A stretch of DNA of 64,000 nt from Bacteroidetes bacterium HLUCCA01 (GTDB taxonomy: Bacteria; Bacteroidota; Rhodothermia; Balneolales; HLUCCA01). A model generated the notes under the pieces. It had not been told where the DNA came from. It worked only from the letters and a program-made list of their open reading frames with translations, and searched no databases. Of this stretch, positions 35,838-45,877 are shown piece after piece (the stretch's first letter is position 1; every line of letters begins with the position of its first letter). The stretch is taken from the NCBI GenBank assembly GCA_001314545.1, contig LIHN01000001.1, forward strand, positions 1,009,946-1,073,945, given 5' to 3'. Position numbers and translations under genes: made by a program.

Positions 35838-38210
35838 ATGACGCACGGATTAACACTGTGTAAAAACAGGATAGTTTCAATACATTCTGAAAAACCACGA
35901 ACCTACATCGCTATAGCTATGACTGATATCAGGCACCTCATAATTTCGTTGCTCCGGCTGCGTAATTGCGAACATCCTTTATCCGGGGTATCCAGGCTGC
36001 ACCACGGCAATTCCGGCTCGACTTGGCTGCAGAGCCCGTTGAACCCGTTGGTGTGGGCATCCAGGCTGCGTAACCGCATCACCACCTCCGCCGGGGCACT
36101 CATGCTGGCGGCCCTGTTCACCTCCACGGTCGTTGTACCGGCGCAGGCCCAGTCGGCCGTTTTCCCCCTGCCCGACCGGCCCACCGATGCCCTCACCGGA
36201 AGCGAACTGGAGCCCGTGCTCCGCACGATGTCGCTCACCGACCGTGAAAATCGCATATTCTCGGAAATCACCGCCGGCAACGTACCCGATTTCCTGCGTT
36301 CGCTCACGACCGTGACCACCTCGCGGACCCTGAATGGCAACGAATACACCCTGACCTACCACGTAACGCCGGACTACCTGGCCCTGGGCAGTGACGATGA
36401 CTACTTCCTGATGCCTATGACACCGGTGCTGGCCCAGCGACTCGCCAATGCCATCGGGTTCACCCTGCCCACCCGTCGGATGGTCGACCAGATCTGGCAG
36501 GCCGCCCCGCTCAAGCTCAATCCCCAGCCTATTCCCCCCTCCGACCAGATGACCACCATTCCGGTCATGTTCACGCACAACAACACGGTGCAGGAGCAGC
36601 GCAACACCCACCTCTCCGGGCAGCCGTTGGGCACCCTGGTGGCTGGTCATAAAAAAGATGTCATCCTCTCCAACCGGATTTACAACCAACCCGCGCCCCG
36701 CAGGGTGGTCATCTACGGCTGGCACTATCAAAGCGGGAGTCCCATCCAACCCCTGTACAGCGGGCATGATGAGTTCTATGCCGATTACAGCCACGGAATC
36801 CGGGCGGTGCTGGACACGGTATTGGTCAATGATGAGGCCGTGCATATCGATGCCGTCCTGCAAGACCCGGTGCTCCATGAGCTGCTCAGCGATGAGGGCG
36901 TCATCGAGCTGCCGTTCTATCCGCTGGAGACCACGGCCACCGTGCCCGACAGCTGGGGAGCGGTGCAGGAAAGTGCGACGTCGATGCGCATTGCTGTGCC
37001 CGCAGTCAGCGGCGTTGAACAGTACCGGGTACATCTGAGCGCCGATGGCGTGGAGACCGACCGGACCGTGACCCTGACACCGGAGAACCTGCTCATTGAC
37101 GACCTGACCGCCGGGCAGACGGTATACGTGCGACTTCAGGCCGTGACCGACCACGCCGGACCCTACTCCGAGATGCTGGGCGTGCTTCCGGCCACCAACG
37201 AGCGAAGTATGCTGCTGGTCAACGGATTCGATCGGGGCATCACCGGGAACACCCGCGATTTTGTACGTCGTTACCTGCCCGGGCTTGTCGGGCAAGGGTA
37301 CCGTGTGGATTCGGCCACCAATGAAGCCATAGCCGATGGACGTGTTGATTTGAATGCGTATAACCTCGTAGTCTGGATTTTGGGCGCCGAAAGCACCGCG
37401 GATCACACCTTCACTCCCGCTGAGCAGTCGCGCGTGAAGGCGTTTCTGGACGAAGGTGGCAATCTGCTGGTCAGCGGCTCGGAGCTGGCGTGGGACCTGG
37501 ACTACCGCGGCAACACCACCGATAAAGCATTCCTGTCGGACTATCTCAAAGTCGCCTACGCCGCCGATGCCCCGGGAAACCAGTCGAGCACCTGGTATCA
37601 GGTTCAGACCACAGCCGGAAGCGGCTTTCCGGAATTCAGCAGCCTGCGTTTTGACGATGGGAGTCAGGGCAGCTGGAATGTGAGCTGGCCGGATGTATTT
37701 CATGCGCGCGAGGGCGGACAGGCTCTGCTGGCGTACCAGGGTGCGGCCGCGCCGAACATCGCCGCTGTGGGCTACAAAGGTTCCTTTCCGGGCAGCGCAT
37801 CCGGGAATGTGGGATCGGTCATCACCATGGGCTTCCCCATCGAAACCGTGTATCCATCCTCAGAGCGTTACGCGCTGCTGCAGGCCCTGGTGGAATGGAT
37901 CACCCCGCCGATGGTGAGCGTGGATGAAGCTCCGGACGTCCTGCCTGTGGCCTTACGGCTCGACCCCAACTACCCGAACCCCTTCAACGCCCAAACCCGC
38001 TTTCGCTATCACCTGCCGCGCGACAGCCATGTGGAGCTCACCATCTACAATCCGGCCGGCCAGCGCGTGCAGCAACTGGAAAACGGATATAAACCGGCCG
38101 GCATCCACGAAGTAAGCTGGAATGCCGGCCGGCTGGCCAGTGGCGTATACATCAGTATGCTATCCGCCGGAGGGGAAACGGTGCAGCGCAGTGTGCTGCT
38201 GGTGAAGTAG
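35838..38210 (+). CDS. T9SS-exported protein with an uncharacterised conserved domain, FnIII-like domain and GATase1-like fold
   Basis: 790 residues from the first ATG, but the signal peptide (RNRITTSAGALMLAALFTST...AQAQS) begins near residue 76, so the ATG at 35919 or the GTG at 36051 may be the real start. Residues of about 110-370 form a domain with strongly patterned His residues: GHKKD near 269, YGWHYQSG near 292, then SGHDEFYADYSHGIR near 305-320. It recalls an uncharacterised exported family and looks catalytic or metal-binding. A fibronectin III-like segment follows (about 395-455). Next comes an alpha/beta segment with VVWILGAES...FLDEGGNLLVSGSELAWDL, resembling GATase1-like domains. 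The end is T9SS type A (NYPNPFNAQTRFRYHLP, SGVYISML). Such proteins are sometimes labelled xanthan lyases, which I do not support from sequence. Confidence 0.85.
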   Translation: MTHGLTLCKNRIVSIHSEKPRTYIAIAMTDIRHLIISLLRLRNCEHPLSGVSRLHHGNSGSTWLQSPLNPLVWASRLRNRITTSAGALMLAALFTSTVVVPAQAQSAVFPLPDRPTDALTGSELEPVLRTMSLTDRENRIFSEITAGNVPDFLRSLTTVTTSRTLNGNEYTLTYHVTPDYLALGSDDDYFLMPMTPVLAQRLANAIGFTLPTRRMVDQIWQAAPLKLNPQPIPPSDQMTTIPVMFTHNNTVQEQRNTHLSGQPLGTLVAGHKKDVILSNRIYNQPAPRRVVIYGWHYQSGSPIQPLYSGHDEFYADYSHGIRAVLDTVLVNDEAVHIDAVLQDPVLHELLSDEGVIELPFYPLETTATVPDSWGAVQESATSMRIAVPAVSGVEQYRVHLSADGVETDRTVTLTPENLLIDDLTAGQTVYVRLQAVTDHAGPYSEMLGVLPATNERSMLLVNGFDRGITGNTRDFVRRYLPGLVGQGYRVDSATNEAIADGRVDLNAYNLVVWILGAESTADHTFTPAEQSRVKAFLDEGGNLLVSGSELAWDLDYRGNTTDKAFLSDYLKVAYAADAPGNQSSTWYQVQTTAGSGFPEFSSLRFDDGSQGSWNVSWPDVFHAREGGQALLAYQGAAAPNIAAVGYKGSFPGSASGNVGSVITMGFPIETVYPSSERYALLQALVEWITPPMVSVDEAPDVLPVALRLDPNYPNPFNAQTRFRYHLPRDSHVELTIYNPAGQRVQQLENGYKPAGIHEVSWNAGRLASGVYISMLSAGGETVQRSVLLVK

Positions 38211-38213
38211 ATG

Positions 38214-39527
38214 TTATCTGATTCTTTCCGGGACAGGAATAAATTGAATTTCCTCAGAAGTAAAGAAGTTTAGCTGCTGAAATCTGGGCAGGAAAAAATC
38301 CTGCCATTCCCGCTGAAAATCATACATTTTTTCGTCAAGTTTGCCAAGCCTGTCCCGATCAGTACCAGCCAGCACCTGAAGTCTGTGACTAAGTATCATG
38401 GGAGGTGACAGCAATCGCAGGCTGTGTATTGCCTGATGCTGCCGCTGCACTGCCACCTGAAACCTCTCGTCAGCATCACGGGTCTGTGAGTGGATGTACG
38501 TATTCGAAACCAGACGCTGCATCCATGTCTGATAAAAGCCCGGAGTTTCTCCGGCTACGTACTCTTCGGGGTGATCGCCTTTCCAGGCATCGAAAAGCTC
38601 CCCTCTTCGGGCGTTTACTTCCTGCTCAATGGCACGAAGTTCGGTCACCCACAGTGAACGTGACGGAAGCGGATGCTTGTACCCGGCATACAGCGTAATC
38701 AATGCCGGAATGATCAGAATGAAGAGTACCCAAAGGCCAACCAAAGAGATGGCATTCATGGCCGACCGGTTGCTGAACATCGTAACCACGACACTAAGCA
38801 GGAACCAGAATGCCATGTACCCTGTAATGTAGAGGACTACTATGAGCCCGTTGTGACTGGCTAAAGGAATTTGAAGGATTACCGAGAATAAAGCCAGTGA
38901 ACTCAATGCCATCAGGAGCAAAAGTGAGTAGCGGAATGCAAATTTACAGGCCATGATACGGGTGACCGAAACGGGTTGTGACTCAAGCATAACATAGGTA
39001 CCCGATTCCTTCTCGCGGGAACGTACGTCGTACCCCAGGGCGATAACAAACAGCGGTATCAGCCAGATCAATACAAAAGCAAAATCTAACGACCCACTCA
39101 GATAGGTAACCGGGTTTTTCAGCGCGTTGTCACGCATAGCTACCCTGTTTGTAAGGGTGACTTTACCGTAATAGGGAAATATATCAGACTGCCCCACTGC
39201 CAGGGCGGCCAGGGGTCTGGGATGTAGGATTACAAAACGGCCTGCATCGTTAAACTGTGCCAATACCAACGGGTTACCCGGATCCTGAAACCAGGCGGAT
39301 ACCTCCAGCTCGCCCTGCTCAATCAACCGTTGTCTTTCGGCTTGTTCGAGATAGAATGCCCGTTCAGATGCTGCAAGTTCCGTAATGGTATCCAACTGGG
39401 TTGAAACCCGCTGCTGACCGAGATACAGGCTCACAAACATAGTGACGGGCAAGACGAACGCTATAAGCTGAAACGCCCGTGACCGCATAAGATGAAGCCA
39501 CTCAAATCTGAATACATGTCTGATCAT
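38214..39527 (-). CDS. ABC-2 type permease (DUF3526-like), second of pair
   Basis: 437 residues: one N-terminal membrane helix (AFQLIAFVLPVTMFVSLYLG), a 100-residue extracytoplasmic loop, about five helices, with the coupling motif SREKESGTYVMLESQPVSVTRI after helix 2, and a second large extracytoplasmic loop before the last part. This layout and the REKESG motif fit NosY/DUF3526-type permeases. The ATG overlaps the stop of the preceding permease gene by 4 bp. The partner permease and an ATPase lie upstream, so the three form a heterodimeric ABC transporter. The cargo is unknown; the neighbourhood points to metal-related transport or outer-membrane protein maturation. Confidence 0.9.
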   Translation of the reverse strand: MIRHVFRFEWLHLMRSRAFQLIAFVLPVTMFVSLYLGQQRVSTQLDTITELAASERAFYLEQAERQRLIEQGELEVSAWFQDPGNPLVLAQFNDAGRFVILHPRPLAALAVGQSDIFPYYGKVTLTNRVAMRDNALKNPVTYLSGSLDFAFVLIWLIPLFVIALGYDVRSREKESGTYVMLESQPVSVTRIMACKFAFRYSLLLLMALSSLALFSVILQIPLASHNGLIVVLYITGYMAFWFLLSVVVTMFSNRSAMNAISLVGLWVLFILIIPALITLYAGYKHPLPSRSLWVTELRAIEQEVNARRGELFDAWKGDHPEEYVAGETPGFYQTWMQRLVSNTYIHSQTRDADERFQVAVQRQHQAIHSLRLLSPPMILSHRLQVLAGTDRDRLGKLDEKMYDFQREWQDFFLPRFQQLNFFTSEEIQFIPVPERIR

Positions 39528-40942
39528 GCTGCTTCCTCCTTCGCTGAGGCAAAACCCATGTACCCTGCCGATAGCAGCAGCCAGCCAGAAAGTACCAGGA
39601 TAAACCTGCGTACCTCGGAGGGTATCTGTATTTTTTGCGCCCGTTGATATACAAACATGGGATTTTCGGAGAAGAAACGTTCATGCGCAACATACCCGAC
39701 AGCCTGATCTCCTACAGCATTATCACGCAGATCGTTGTTAAGAACCCGCATCAGATCAATTCGATACGACTCAGCCTGTGCTGTAAACCGATTAAATGCA
39801 TGACGGTCGGTACCTGCGAAGTGCATAGCCGATAGTCGCATGGCAAGTGCAGGTGAAAACAGGGTTCCGACAGAAAAAGCGCCCATCTGACGGGCATGGA
39901 TTTCTTCAATGCGGCTTAAATGAAGATCATAAATACGTTTTTCAAACTCCTCGGCTTCCTGTAGCATCATACCTCTGAAGTTGAAGGGCAAGTCATCAAC
40001 AATCTCGACGCCATAGGCTGCCAAAACCGAGTCGCGAAATGCTACACTGTGCTCGCTGAACGGATTATGACCATCAACACCTTCAAGTAAATCATCACGT
40101 ACAGCCTGGTAAAACTCCGTGGTTGATGGAACGGGATAACGGTTTGCTGCAATATTGGATGTTACCTTAGGCACCACCAGTGCTATAGTTATCCAAAATG
40201 CCAGTAACCCGACCATGGCCATGTTGGAATGCTTAACCAATGCAGACGTCCCTATAGTCAGGTTCACGATAATACCAAAATAAACAAGCCAAACTACAGA
40301 AATCAGGATATACCGCAGCAGCTCAATTGATGGTGCCGCAACCAAACCGGCGACCAACAGGCCAAGCACAAAAAATGGCAGAAATAATGCGAGTACCAGC
40401 AACCAGAGAGCCAGTGCCTTACCTGCAAGCATTTGTTTCCGGGTAACACCCTGAGCTATAAGGAAACGATACATCCCGGATTCTTTTTCCGAGGAAATCA
40501 TTCTGAATCCTGCAAATATGATCAACAGCGGGAATAAATAGGTAAAAATAAAGGCAGGTTTAAGTTCAGCAAACCGTAGGGAAGCTTCCTGGTCTTCAGC
40601 CAGACTGAACGATGCCGCATTCTGTCGATGTCCTTCCAGAAATAAGGAGACCCCGGTGTAGCGTGTAATACCGGGTTCGAAAACCATCAGTAAACTAACC
40701 GGTTTGAAGGCAAACGTTCCGTAGTGGGCGGCAGAATGGGGGTTTTTAGCACCCTGTTGTTCCCATTGCAATCGTGCTATGTGCTCCGCCTCAGTTTGTG
40801 CAACGGATAGCTGCTTCACAAACTGATGACCTGTAAGAACGGATACCGTCAGCAGGATGAGTACCAGGACAGACAATACCATTAGTACGCGGTCGCGTGC
40901 CAGCCGGAGTAGTTCGTTTTTTAGTATCCTAAATGTAATCAT
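39524..40942 (-). CDS. ABC-2 type permease (DUF3526-like), first of pair
   Basis: 472 residues. N-terminal helix (VLMVLSVLVLILLTVSVLTG), extracytoplasmic domain, then about five helices with SSEKESGMYRFLIAQGVTRKQMLAGK as the cytoplasmic coupling segment. A large second extracytoplasmic domain (about residues 270-435) precedes the final helix. Same architecture as its neighbour, so the two probably arose by duplication and pair as the membrane half of one transporter. It starts 22 bp after the ATPase gene and overlaps the next permease by 4 bp. Confidence 0.9.
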   Translation of the reverse strand: MITFRILKNELLRLARDRVLMVLSVLVLILLTVSVLTGHQFVKQLSVAQTEAEHIARLQWEQQGAKNPHSAAHYGTFAFKPVSLLMVFEPGITRYTGVSLFLEGHRQNAASFSLAEDQEASLRFAELKPAFIFTYLFPLLIIFAGFRMISSEKESGMYRFLIAQGVTRKQMLAGKALALWLLVLALFLPFFVLGLLVAGLVAAPSIELLRYILISVVWLVYFGIIVNLTIGTSALVKHSNMAMVGLLAFWITIALVVPKVTSNIAANRYPVPSTTEFYQAVRDDLLEGVDGHNPFSEHSVAFRDSVLAAYGVEIVDDLPFNFRGMMLQEAEEFEKRIYDLHLSRIEEIHARQMGAFSVGTLFSPALAMRLSAMHFAGTDRHAFNRFTAQAESYRIDLMRVLNNDLRDNAVGDQAVGYVAHERFFSENPMFVYQRAQKIQIPSEVRRFILVLSGWLLLSAGYMGFASAKEEAA

Positions 40943-40964
40943 GAATGTGCAGGGTGTTGACGGA

Positions 40965-41666
40965 TTATGATTTCATATGGTTGAGGTAGACCTGCTCCAG
41001 GTCGGCGTGGGAAATATCAGCGGCAATCAGCTCATCCATGAGCTTTCCGCGATTCATGATGCCGATTCTGTTGCCAGTTTCCTTTGCCCGGAAGAGATCA
41101 TGTGTTGCCATCAGTATGGCGGCACCGCGCTCACGCATGATATCCAGCAAGCGGGCGAAATCATTGCTTGCAGACGGATCCAGACCGCTGGTTGGTTCGT
41201 CAAGCAAGAGCACATCTGACGAGCGAGCTATGGCCAGGGCAATCCCTACCTTTTGCCGCATCCCCTTGGAATAGGTTTCAAGGCGTCTGTGCACTGCCTC
41301 CGGCTGCAACCCGGCCTGCTGTAATGTGGCTTCGATTTGCGATGAAGACAGATTCAGCCCGGATAATCCGGCAAAGAAACGGAGGTTTTCTGCGCCGGTC
41401 AGATTGGGGTAGAGCGTCAGATTCTCGGGAATGTAGGTGAGGCGTTTTTTGGTCTGAACGGGTTGATCGGTTACCGAAACTCCGCCAATCAGGGCTTTCC
41501 CTGACGTGGGTGGAAAAACGTTGAGCAACATGTTGATCGTGGTGGTTTTACCGGCACCATTTGCGCCCAACAGACAATATATCTCACCTGAATCAATCGT
41601 TAAATTGAGATCCTTCACAACGGTTTGCCCGTTGAAATGCTTGGTCAGGTTAATGGTTTTTAGCAT
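40965..41666 (-). CDS. ABC transporter ATP-binding protein
   Basis: 233 residues. Walker A GANGAGKTT at 34-42, signature YSKGMRQK at 132-139, Walker B with D-loop LLLDEPTSGLDP at 153-164, and the switch His in MATHDLF. A short single-domain ATPase of the NosF/CcmA type, usual for DUF3526 permease pairs. It is the first gene of the ABC operon, 132 bp downstream of the CobW-family gene on the same strand. I see no copy of the shared palindrome in that gap, so transcription may continue from the CobW gene. Confidence 0.95.
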   Translation of the reverse strand: MLKTINLTKHFNGQTVVKDLNLTIDSGEIYCLLGANGAGKTTTINMLLNVFPPTSGKALIGGVSVTDQPVQTKKRLTYIPENLTLYPNLTGAENLRFFAGLSGLNLSSSQIEATLQQAGLQPEAVHRRLETYSKGMRQKVGIALAIARSSDVLLLDEPTSGLDPSASNDFARLLDIMRERGAAILMATHDLFRAKETGNRIGIMNRGKLMDELIAADISHADLEQVYLNHMKS

Positions 41667-41798
41667 GTCAGTAGAGTGTAGTAAATGTCTGGTTAGTCAA
41701 TGATTACGTGTGCAGCCAGGCTAAACCCGCTGAGTTTAGAAAGCCGGTTTAATAAAGGTTTTTCTTTTCATGGAATTCATGTTGGTTAATCGTGGATA

Positions 41799-43010
41799 TC
41801 AGTTAGACTCGACCTGTTCGCTCCAATTGGGCCAGGGATCTTCAAATGAATAGCCCGCATGGTAACGAATGATTTCCTCGTCGGTACAAAGGCAATCGAG
41901 TAACTGCTTGTGGATGTTGTTTTTCTGCATATCCTGACCGATGAGCACCAGTTCGTTGATGCGATCTCCGAACTCTTTGGTCCACCTTCCCATAATGCGG
42001 TCTTCATTCGCCTGAAATGCGGGGTGCTGATTCCGCTCCATTTTCGTCAGAGAGTCCCACCATACCCCGGCTTTGTCGGCATTGAACGACTTCCCGGCCT
42101 GACTCCAGTTCACGGCTACATCCGGCTTTGAAGCCAGCCATAACAATCCCTTCGAACGAATCACATAATCGGGCCAGCGCTCAATGAGCGTCCACAAGCG
42201 CCGGGGATGAAACGGGCGCGTATCCCTGAACACAATCGAGCTTATGCCATATTCCTCGGTCTCGGGAACGTGTTCATTCTCGAGCTCTTGAATCCATCCT
42301 GCCGACTGCGAGGTTCGGTCGAAATCGAACCGTCCGGTGTGCAGTACCTCACGCAGATCGACGTTGCTATGCGTGGTTCGTATAATTTGCGCCAGGGTAT
42401 TGAGCTTACGAATGGCGTACTCTACGTTATCGGCCACCTCCGGCGTAACCAGATCGGTTTTGTTTAGCAGGATGACATCAGCAAACTCAACCTGGTCTAT
42501 AAGCAGATGGGCGATACTACGTAAATCATCGTCGTTTTCGGCCCATGAGCGGTCCCTGAGGGACTCGATGGTCTGCAGATTGGCATAAAAAGAGGAGGCA
42601 TCCACAACGGTTACCAGCGTGTCCAGAGTACTGATATCGGCCAGATTTATCTCGGCGTCGGGCATGTCGAAAAAGAAGGTCTGGGCCACAGGCAACGGTT
42701 CCGATATACCTGAGCTCTCAATCAACAGGTAGTCGAACCGGTCCTCCTGAGCCAGGCGGGCCACTTCTTCTATTAGATCTTCCCGAAGCGTACAACAGAT
42801 GCACCCGTTACTCATTTCAACAAGGCGTTCTTCGGTGCGCGACAACGTTCCGGTTTCTTCCACAAGGCGGGCATCGATATTCAGCTCGCTCATGTCGTTA
42901 ACAATGACGGCAACGCGAAGTCCTTCTTTATTGTGAAGAATATGATTAAGGAGGGTGGTTTTACCGGATCCTAAAAATCCGCTGAGGACCGTTACGGGCA
43001 GTTTTTTCAT
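41799..43010 (-). CDS. CobW/COG0523-family GTPase, putative metallochaperone
   Basis: 403 residues. Walker [10 protein letters not shown] at 11-19, the metal-binding CxCC motif in GCICC (Cys70, Cys72, Cys73), ESSGISEP as Walker B/switch region, and NKTD for guanine recognition. The C-terminal domain has FHPRRLW...[13 protein letters not shown]...WSQAGKSF, as in zinc-regulated ZigA/ZagA/YciC-type members. These proteins bind Zn2+ or Co2+ and hand it to client enzymes, and are typically induced by zinc starvation under Zur. A 15-bp palindrome, TGCAACTTTGTTGCA, lies 65 bp upstream of the ATG and recurs before four neighbouring transcription units. It is divergently arranged with the flavoprotein gene. 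Family: very confident. Metal identity: inferred. Confidence 0.95.
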   Translation of the reverse strand: MKKLPVTVLSGFLGSGKTTLLNHILHNKEGLRVAVIVNDMSELNIDARLVEETGTLSRTEERLVEMSNGCICCTLREDLIEEVARLAQEDRFDYLLIESSGISEPLPVAQTFFFDMPDAEINLADISTLDTLVTVVDASSFYANLQTIESLRDRSWAENDDDLRSIAHLLIDQVEFADVILLNKTDLVTPEVADNVEYAIRKLNTLAQIIRTTHSNVDLREVLHTGRFDFDRTSQSAGWIQELENEHVPETEEYGISSIVFRDTRPFHPRRLWTLIERWPDYVIRSKGLLWLASKPDVAVNWSQAGKSFNADKAGVWWDSLTKMERNQHPAFQANEDRIMGRWTKEFGDRINELVLIGQDMQKNNIHKQLLDCLCTDEEIIRYHAGYSFEDPWPNWSEQVESN

Positions 43011-43074
43011 ATCGGGGATGTGGTGTTCCTGTTTTTTGCAGCTGCAGGGATTTCATAAAAACCTACCTTTTTGA

Positions 43075-43130
43075 TGCAACTTTGTTGCAATTATAGAACA
43101 AACTCCCGTATAATGCAACAATGTTGCATT
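43075..43130. promoter_or_regulatory. Two Fur/Zur-like palindromic operators between cobW-type gene and flavoprotein gene
   Basis: TGCAACTTTGTTGCA at 43075-43089 and TGCAACAATGTTGCA at 43114-43128. The second extends to a perfect 19-bp 9-1-9 palindrome (43112-43130). Each half has one site, suiting divergent promoters. 7-1-7 palindromes of this size are typical of Fur-family repressors. Further copies lie at 49941, 49958 and 52201. Confidence 0.75.
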
Positions 43131-43156
43131 TAAATCATCAATATCTGGGATCGCAT

Positions 43157-44425
43157 GTGCGAAATTGTCCGGGCTGGACCATCATTGGCGGGGGTATTCA
43201 TGGTGTACTGTTGGCGCGTCATCTGTTAGACACACAGGTAGCCACGCCGGAAACCCTGCGCATTCTGGATCCCAACCCAAGGTTGCTGCACAACTGGAAA
43301 AGGATGACCGCCCGCATAGGCATGACGCATTTACGCTCGCCTATGGTCCACCATCTGGATGGCGACCCGTTTTCACTGCGCAACTTTGTGAATCGGTTTA
43401 AAAATTGCGATGTGGCCATGCAACAAAACGATGTCAAGCCCTTCATCGAACCGAATAATCGACCTTCTCTGGCCCTCTTCAACGCCCATTGCGATGAAAT
43501 TGTACACGAGTACGACCTTCAATCCCTACACGAACAAACCTCAGTATGCAAGGTGGCTCACCGACAGGAGAACGCGGACTGGTGGGTGCACCACACGCAC
43601 GGTACGCTAACTGCGGACAATGTAGTCCTTGCTATGGGACGGGCCCCGGCCTTGAAACCCAACTGGGCTGAGCATGCTGAATTACACGGCGTCATGGTAG
43701 ATCACGTACTGGGAGAGTACACAAATACCGACCATTTTCAGTCCGGCAGTACCCTATTGGTAACCGGAGGCGGTCTTACCGCAGGACAAACAGCGCTTAT
43801 GCTCATCGACCGCGGATTCAAGGTCATTATGGCATCCCGCCACAGCATACGCTCCGAAGCCTACGATTCGGATCCGGGCTGGATGGGGCCGAAGTATCTG
43901 AATCGATTCTGGCGTTCATCGTATGGTGTGCGCAGAAGCATGATTCGAAAAGCGCGCAACCGCGGTACCGTAACCCCCGAAATTTTCTTACAACTTCGCG
44001 CCGCACAAACAATCGGCAAACTGAGCATAGTCAGAGCATCGGTATCTGCTATGGATGTAGTTACCCCTGAGCTGATGATTGTCCGTTTTTCGGATGGAAG
44101 TCAACAGGTAATTGGCGGCATATTACTTGCAACAGGTCTGGAAACCACGCGACCGGGAGGGAACCTCGTAGACGACCTTATCCGAGAATTGACCCTTCCC
44201 CTCGGTCGTTGTGGATTTCCAACCCCTGGTGCAACTCTTGAGTGGGCGCCGGGGCTTTATGTGAGCGGTGCACTGGCGGAACTGGAGCTTGGTCCGACCG
44301 CCCCTAATATATCGGGTGCACGCATGGCCGCCGAGCGAATCGTTTTACATGAACGGCAAAAAGCGATGCGTTTAAAACAGGAGTGTGACCCTTCCGGACA
44401 GGTACGTACGGCTTACGCTGTTTAG
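43157..44425 (+). CDS. FAD/NAD(P)-binding flavoprotein, monooxygenase-like
   Basis: 422 residues from the GTG at 43157. An in-frame ATG at 43121 would add 12 residues but lies inside the palindromic operator, so I prefer the later start. First Rossmann motif WTIIGGGIHGVLLARHLL binds FAD. A second, LLVTGGGLTAGQTALMLIDRG, should bind NAD(P)H, followed by LLATGLE, similar to the ATG motif of flavin-containing and N-hydroxylating monooxygenases. Possible roles in this setting are hydroxylation of an amine for a metallophore, or redox release of metal; neither is shown. The last 54 bp overlap the 3' end of the convergent beta-barrel gene. Fold confident; reaction unknown. Confidence 0.85.
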   Translation: MRNCPGWTIIGGGIHGVLLARHLLDTQVATPETLRILDPNPRLLHNWKRMTARIGMTHLRSPMVHHLDGDPFSLRNFVNRFKNCDVAMQQNDVKPFIEPNNRPSLALFNAHCDEIVHEYDLQSLHEQTSVCKVAHRQENADWWVHHTHGTLTADNVVLAMGRAPALKPNWAEHAELHGVMVDHVLGEYTNTDHFQSGSTLLVTGGGLTAGQTALMLIDRGFKVIMASRHSIRSEAYDSDPGWMGPKYLNRFWRSSYGVRRSMIRKARNRGTVTPEIFLQLRAAQTIGKLSIVRASVSAMDVVTPELMIVRFSDGSQQVIGGILLATGLETTRPGGNLVDDLIRELTLPLGRCGFPTPGATLEWAPGLYVSGALAELELGPTAPNISGARMAAERIVLHERQKAMRLKQECDPSGQVRTAYAV

Positions 44426-45877
44426 AGTATCAGATCGCGTCACAATGGCATGTCGACCTCCCACCTGAAATTGAACCGTCTGCGTTGCAAACACGGTGGT
44501 GTACGATGCAAGAAGTTTTAATTCCATGAATGAAGCCATCATATACGCAACCTGATGGTCGCTTACCGCTCGTGTAAAGAAATTCTCTCTCTGTCTGATG
44601 TATTCCCCATGTACCTTCTCTGATCCCGAAACACCCAACGTAAGGTTTAAATCACTATTCGTTTCAAAGGAGTCTAAAACGGCATAAAAACCATACAGTA
44701 GATGATGGATATCGTATGATGCGAATCCCACAATATCTTCATTTGTAATTAACCGGTGTCCTGTTGTCACCGAAAATGACCGCAAATAACGTGTTTGTTC
44801 AAATCGCCTATGATAGGTCATAACATTATTGAGCCCCATCATATTTACGTTAACCTGCCCAAATAATGGATCTGTGCCTTCGCTGTATGCAAGCTGGCTG
44901 TGTAGATGTAACGAGCTACTGGTACGTAATCCGATTCTTCCATCTGCAGCAAGTTCAAATCGACGCAGACTACCCGCAAACACCGGACTACCGATTCCAT
45001 CCTGATTGTCCTGTTCGTTATACCTGAGTTCAACAGAAGCCTGCAGGTTGTTTTTTCGAAGGGAAAAACCTGTTTCGTAACGGGACTCAGACCAGTTACG
45101 TGTAGCTCTTACCACGTTGGCTACACTTACCGTAGCCAGACCGCGAATGTAGAACACGCGAGGATTTGTTGTGGAGAACACCCCTATTTCACTCTCTTCT
45201 ACCGCGTTTGAATAGCCGATGAACCATCCGATAGTACCCTGAGGTTCACTAGATGTATTCATTCCGAGACGAATGCCATAGCGGGCATGCCGATACAGGG
45301 GACGCGGGTCTTGGCGAGTAGCGCCCTGCTCAACAAGATGGTATAGTTTCAGAGCACCTCTCCATCCACTACTTCGGAATTGAGGAGTTAATAACGCCCC
45401 TGAGAGTTGAACACCGCGGCGTGTCCAGTCAGCTGCAGATGAGTCGGCCCATTGGTAGGGCTGATTGAGCAGCATTGAAGATTGAGCAACCCACTCAACG
45501 GCTGTGTCTTGCTGTTGATGAACAGACATCGAACCGTACAACAACCAGTCAGCACGTGGCTGCATACCCCGGGCGTGTAGCCCATATCTGACAGAGGACT
45601 CCGGCTGCTGAATTGTATAGAATCTACCCCCAACGCCATCAAATCCTAATGCTACCTGATTAGGCATACCATCAAAACCTAGTGCCGGGAATAGAGCGCT
45701 ATCGGAAAAGACGGTGTTTGCATGGCGGCTATTATGTAAGGCAGCTATAATTTCCCCTGTGCTCGGTTCACCTATAAGCACGTCGGATTTCGTAACGTAC
45801 ACATCACTCGAAAATAATGTGGCAGGGAGCATCATAAGCCCCCATACCACATGTATTATGATTGCGAAAATGCGCAT
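44372..45877 (-). CDS. Outer-membrane beta-barrel protein (DUF6850-like)
   Basis: 501 residues. A signal peptide (IIIHVVWGLMMLPATLFSS) is followed by alternating polar/aromatic strands throughout and a C-terminal GRVTLLF, whose final Phe fits an outer-membrane barrel signal. The N-terminal half (ALGFDGVGGRFYTIQQPESSVRYGL) recalls DUF6850, a family found beside DUF4876 proteins and TonB receptors in Bacteroidota. The ATG shares one base with the stop of the DUF4876 gene (TAATG), so translation is coupled and it belongs to the receptor operon. It may be a second pore or receptor for the same cargo. Confidence 0.8.
   Translation of the reverse strand: MRIFAIIIHVVWGLMMLPATLFSSDVYVTKSDVLIGEPSTGEIIAALHNSRHANTVFSDSALFPALGFDGMPNQVALGFDGVGGRFYTIQQPESSVRYGLHARGMQPRADWLLYGSMSVHQQQDTAVEWVAQSSMLLNQPYQWADSSAADWTRRGVQLSGALLTPQFRSSGWRGALKLYHLVEQGATRQDPRPLYRHARYGIRLGMNTSSEPQGTIGWFIGYSNAVEESEIGVFSTTNPRVFYIRGLATVSVANVVRATRNWSESRYETGFSLRKNNLQASVELRYNEQDNQDGIGSPVFAGSLRRFELAADGRIGLRTSSSLHLHSQLAYSEGTDPLFGQVNVNMMGLNNVMTYHRRFEQTRYLRSFSVTTGHRLITNEDIVGFASYDIHHLLYGFYAVLDSFETNSDLNLTLGVSGSEKVHGEYIRQRENFFTRAVSDHQVAYMMASFMELKLLASYTTVFATQTVQFQVGGRHAIVTRSDTLNSVSRTYLSGRVTLLF

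Noticed and set aside
35979..37703. 574-codon minus-strand frame opposite the T9SS gene at 35838
   Set aside because: The plus frame ends in a textbook T9SS domain; the minus frame lacks any motif.
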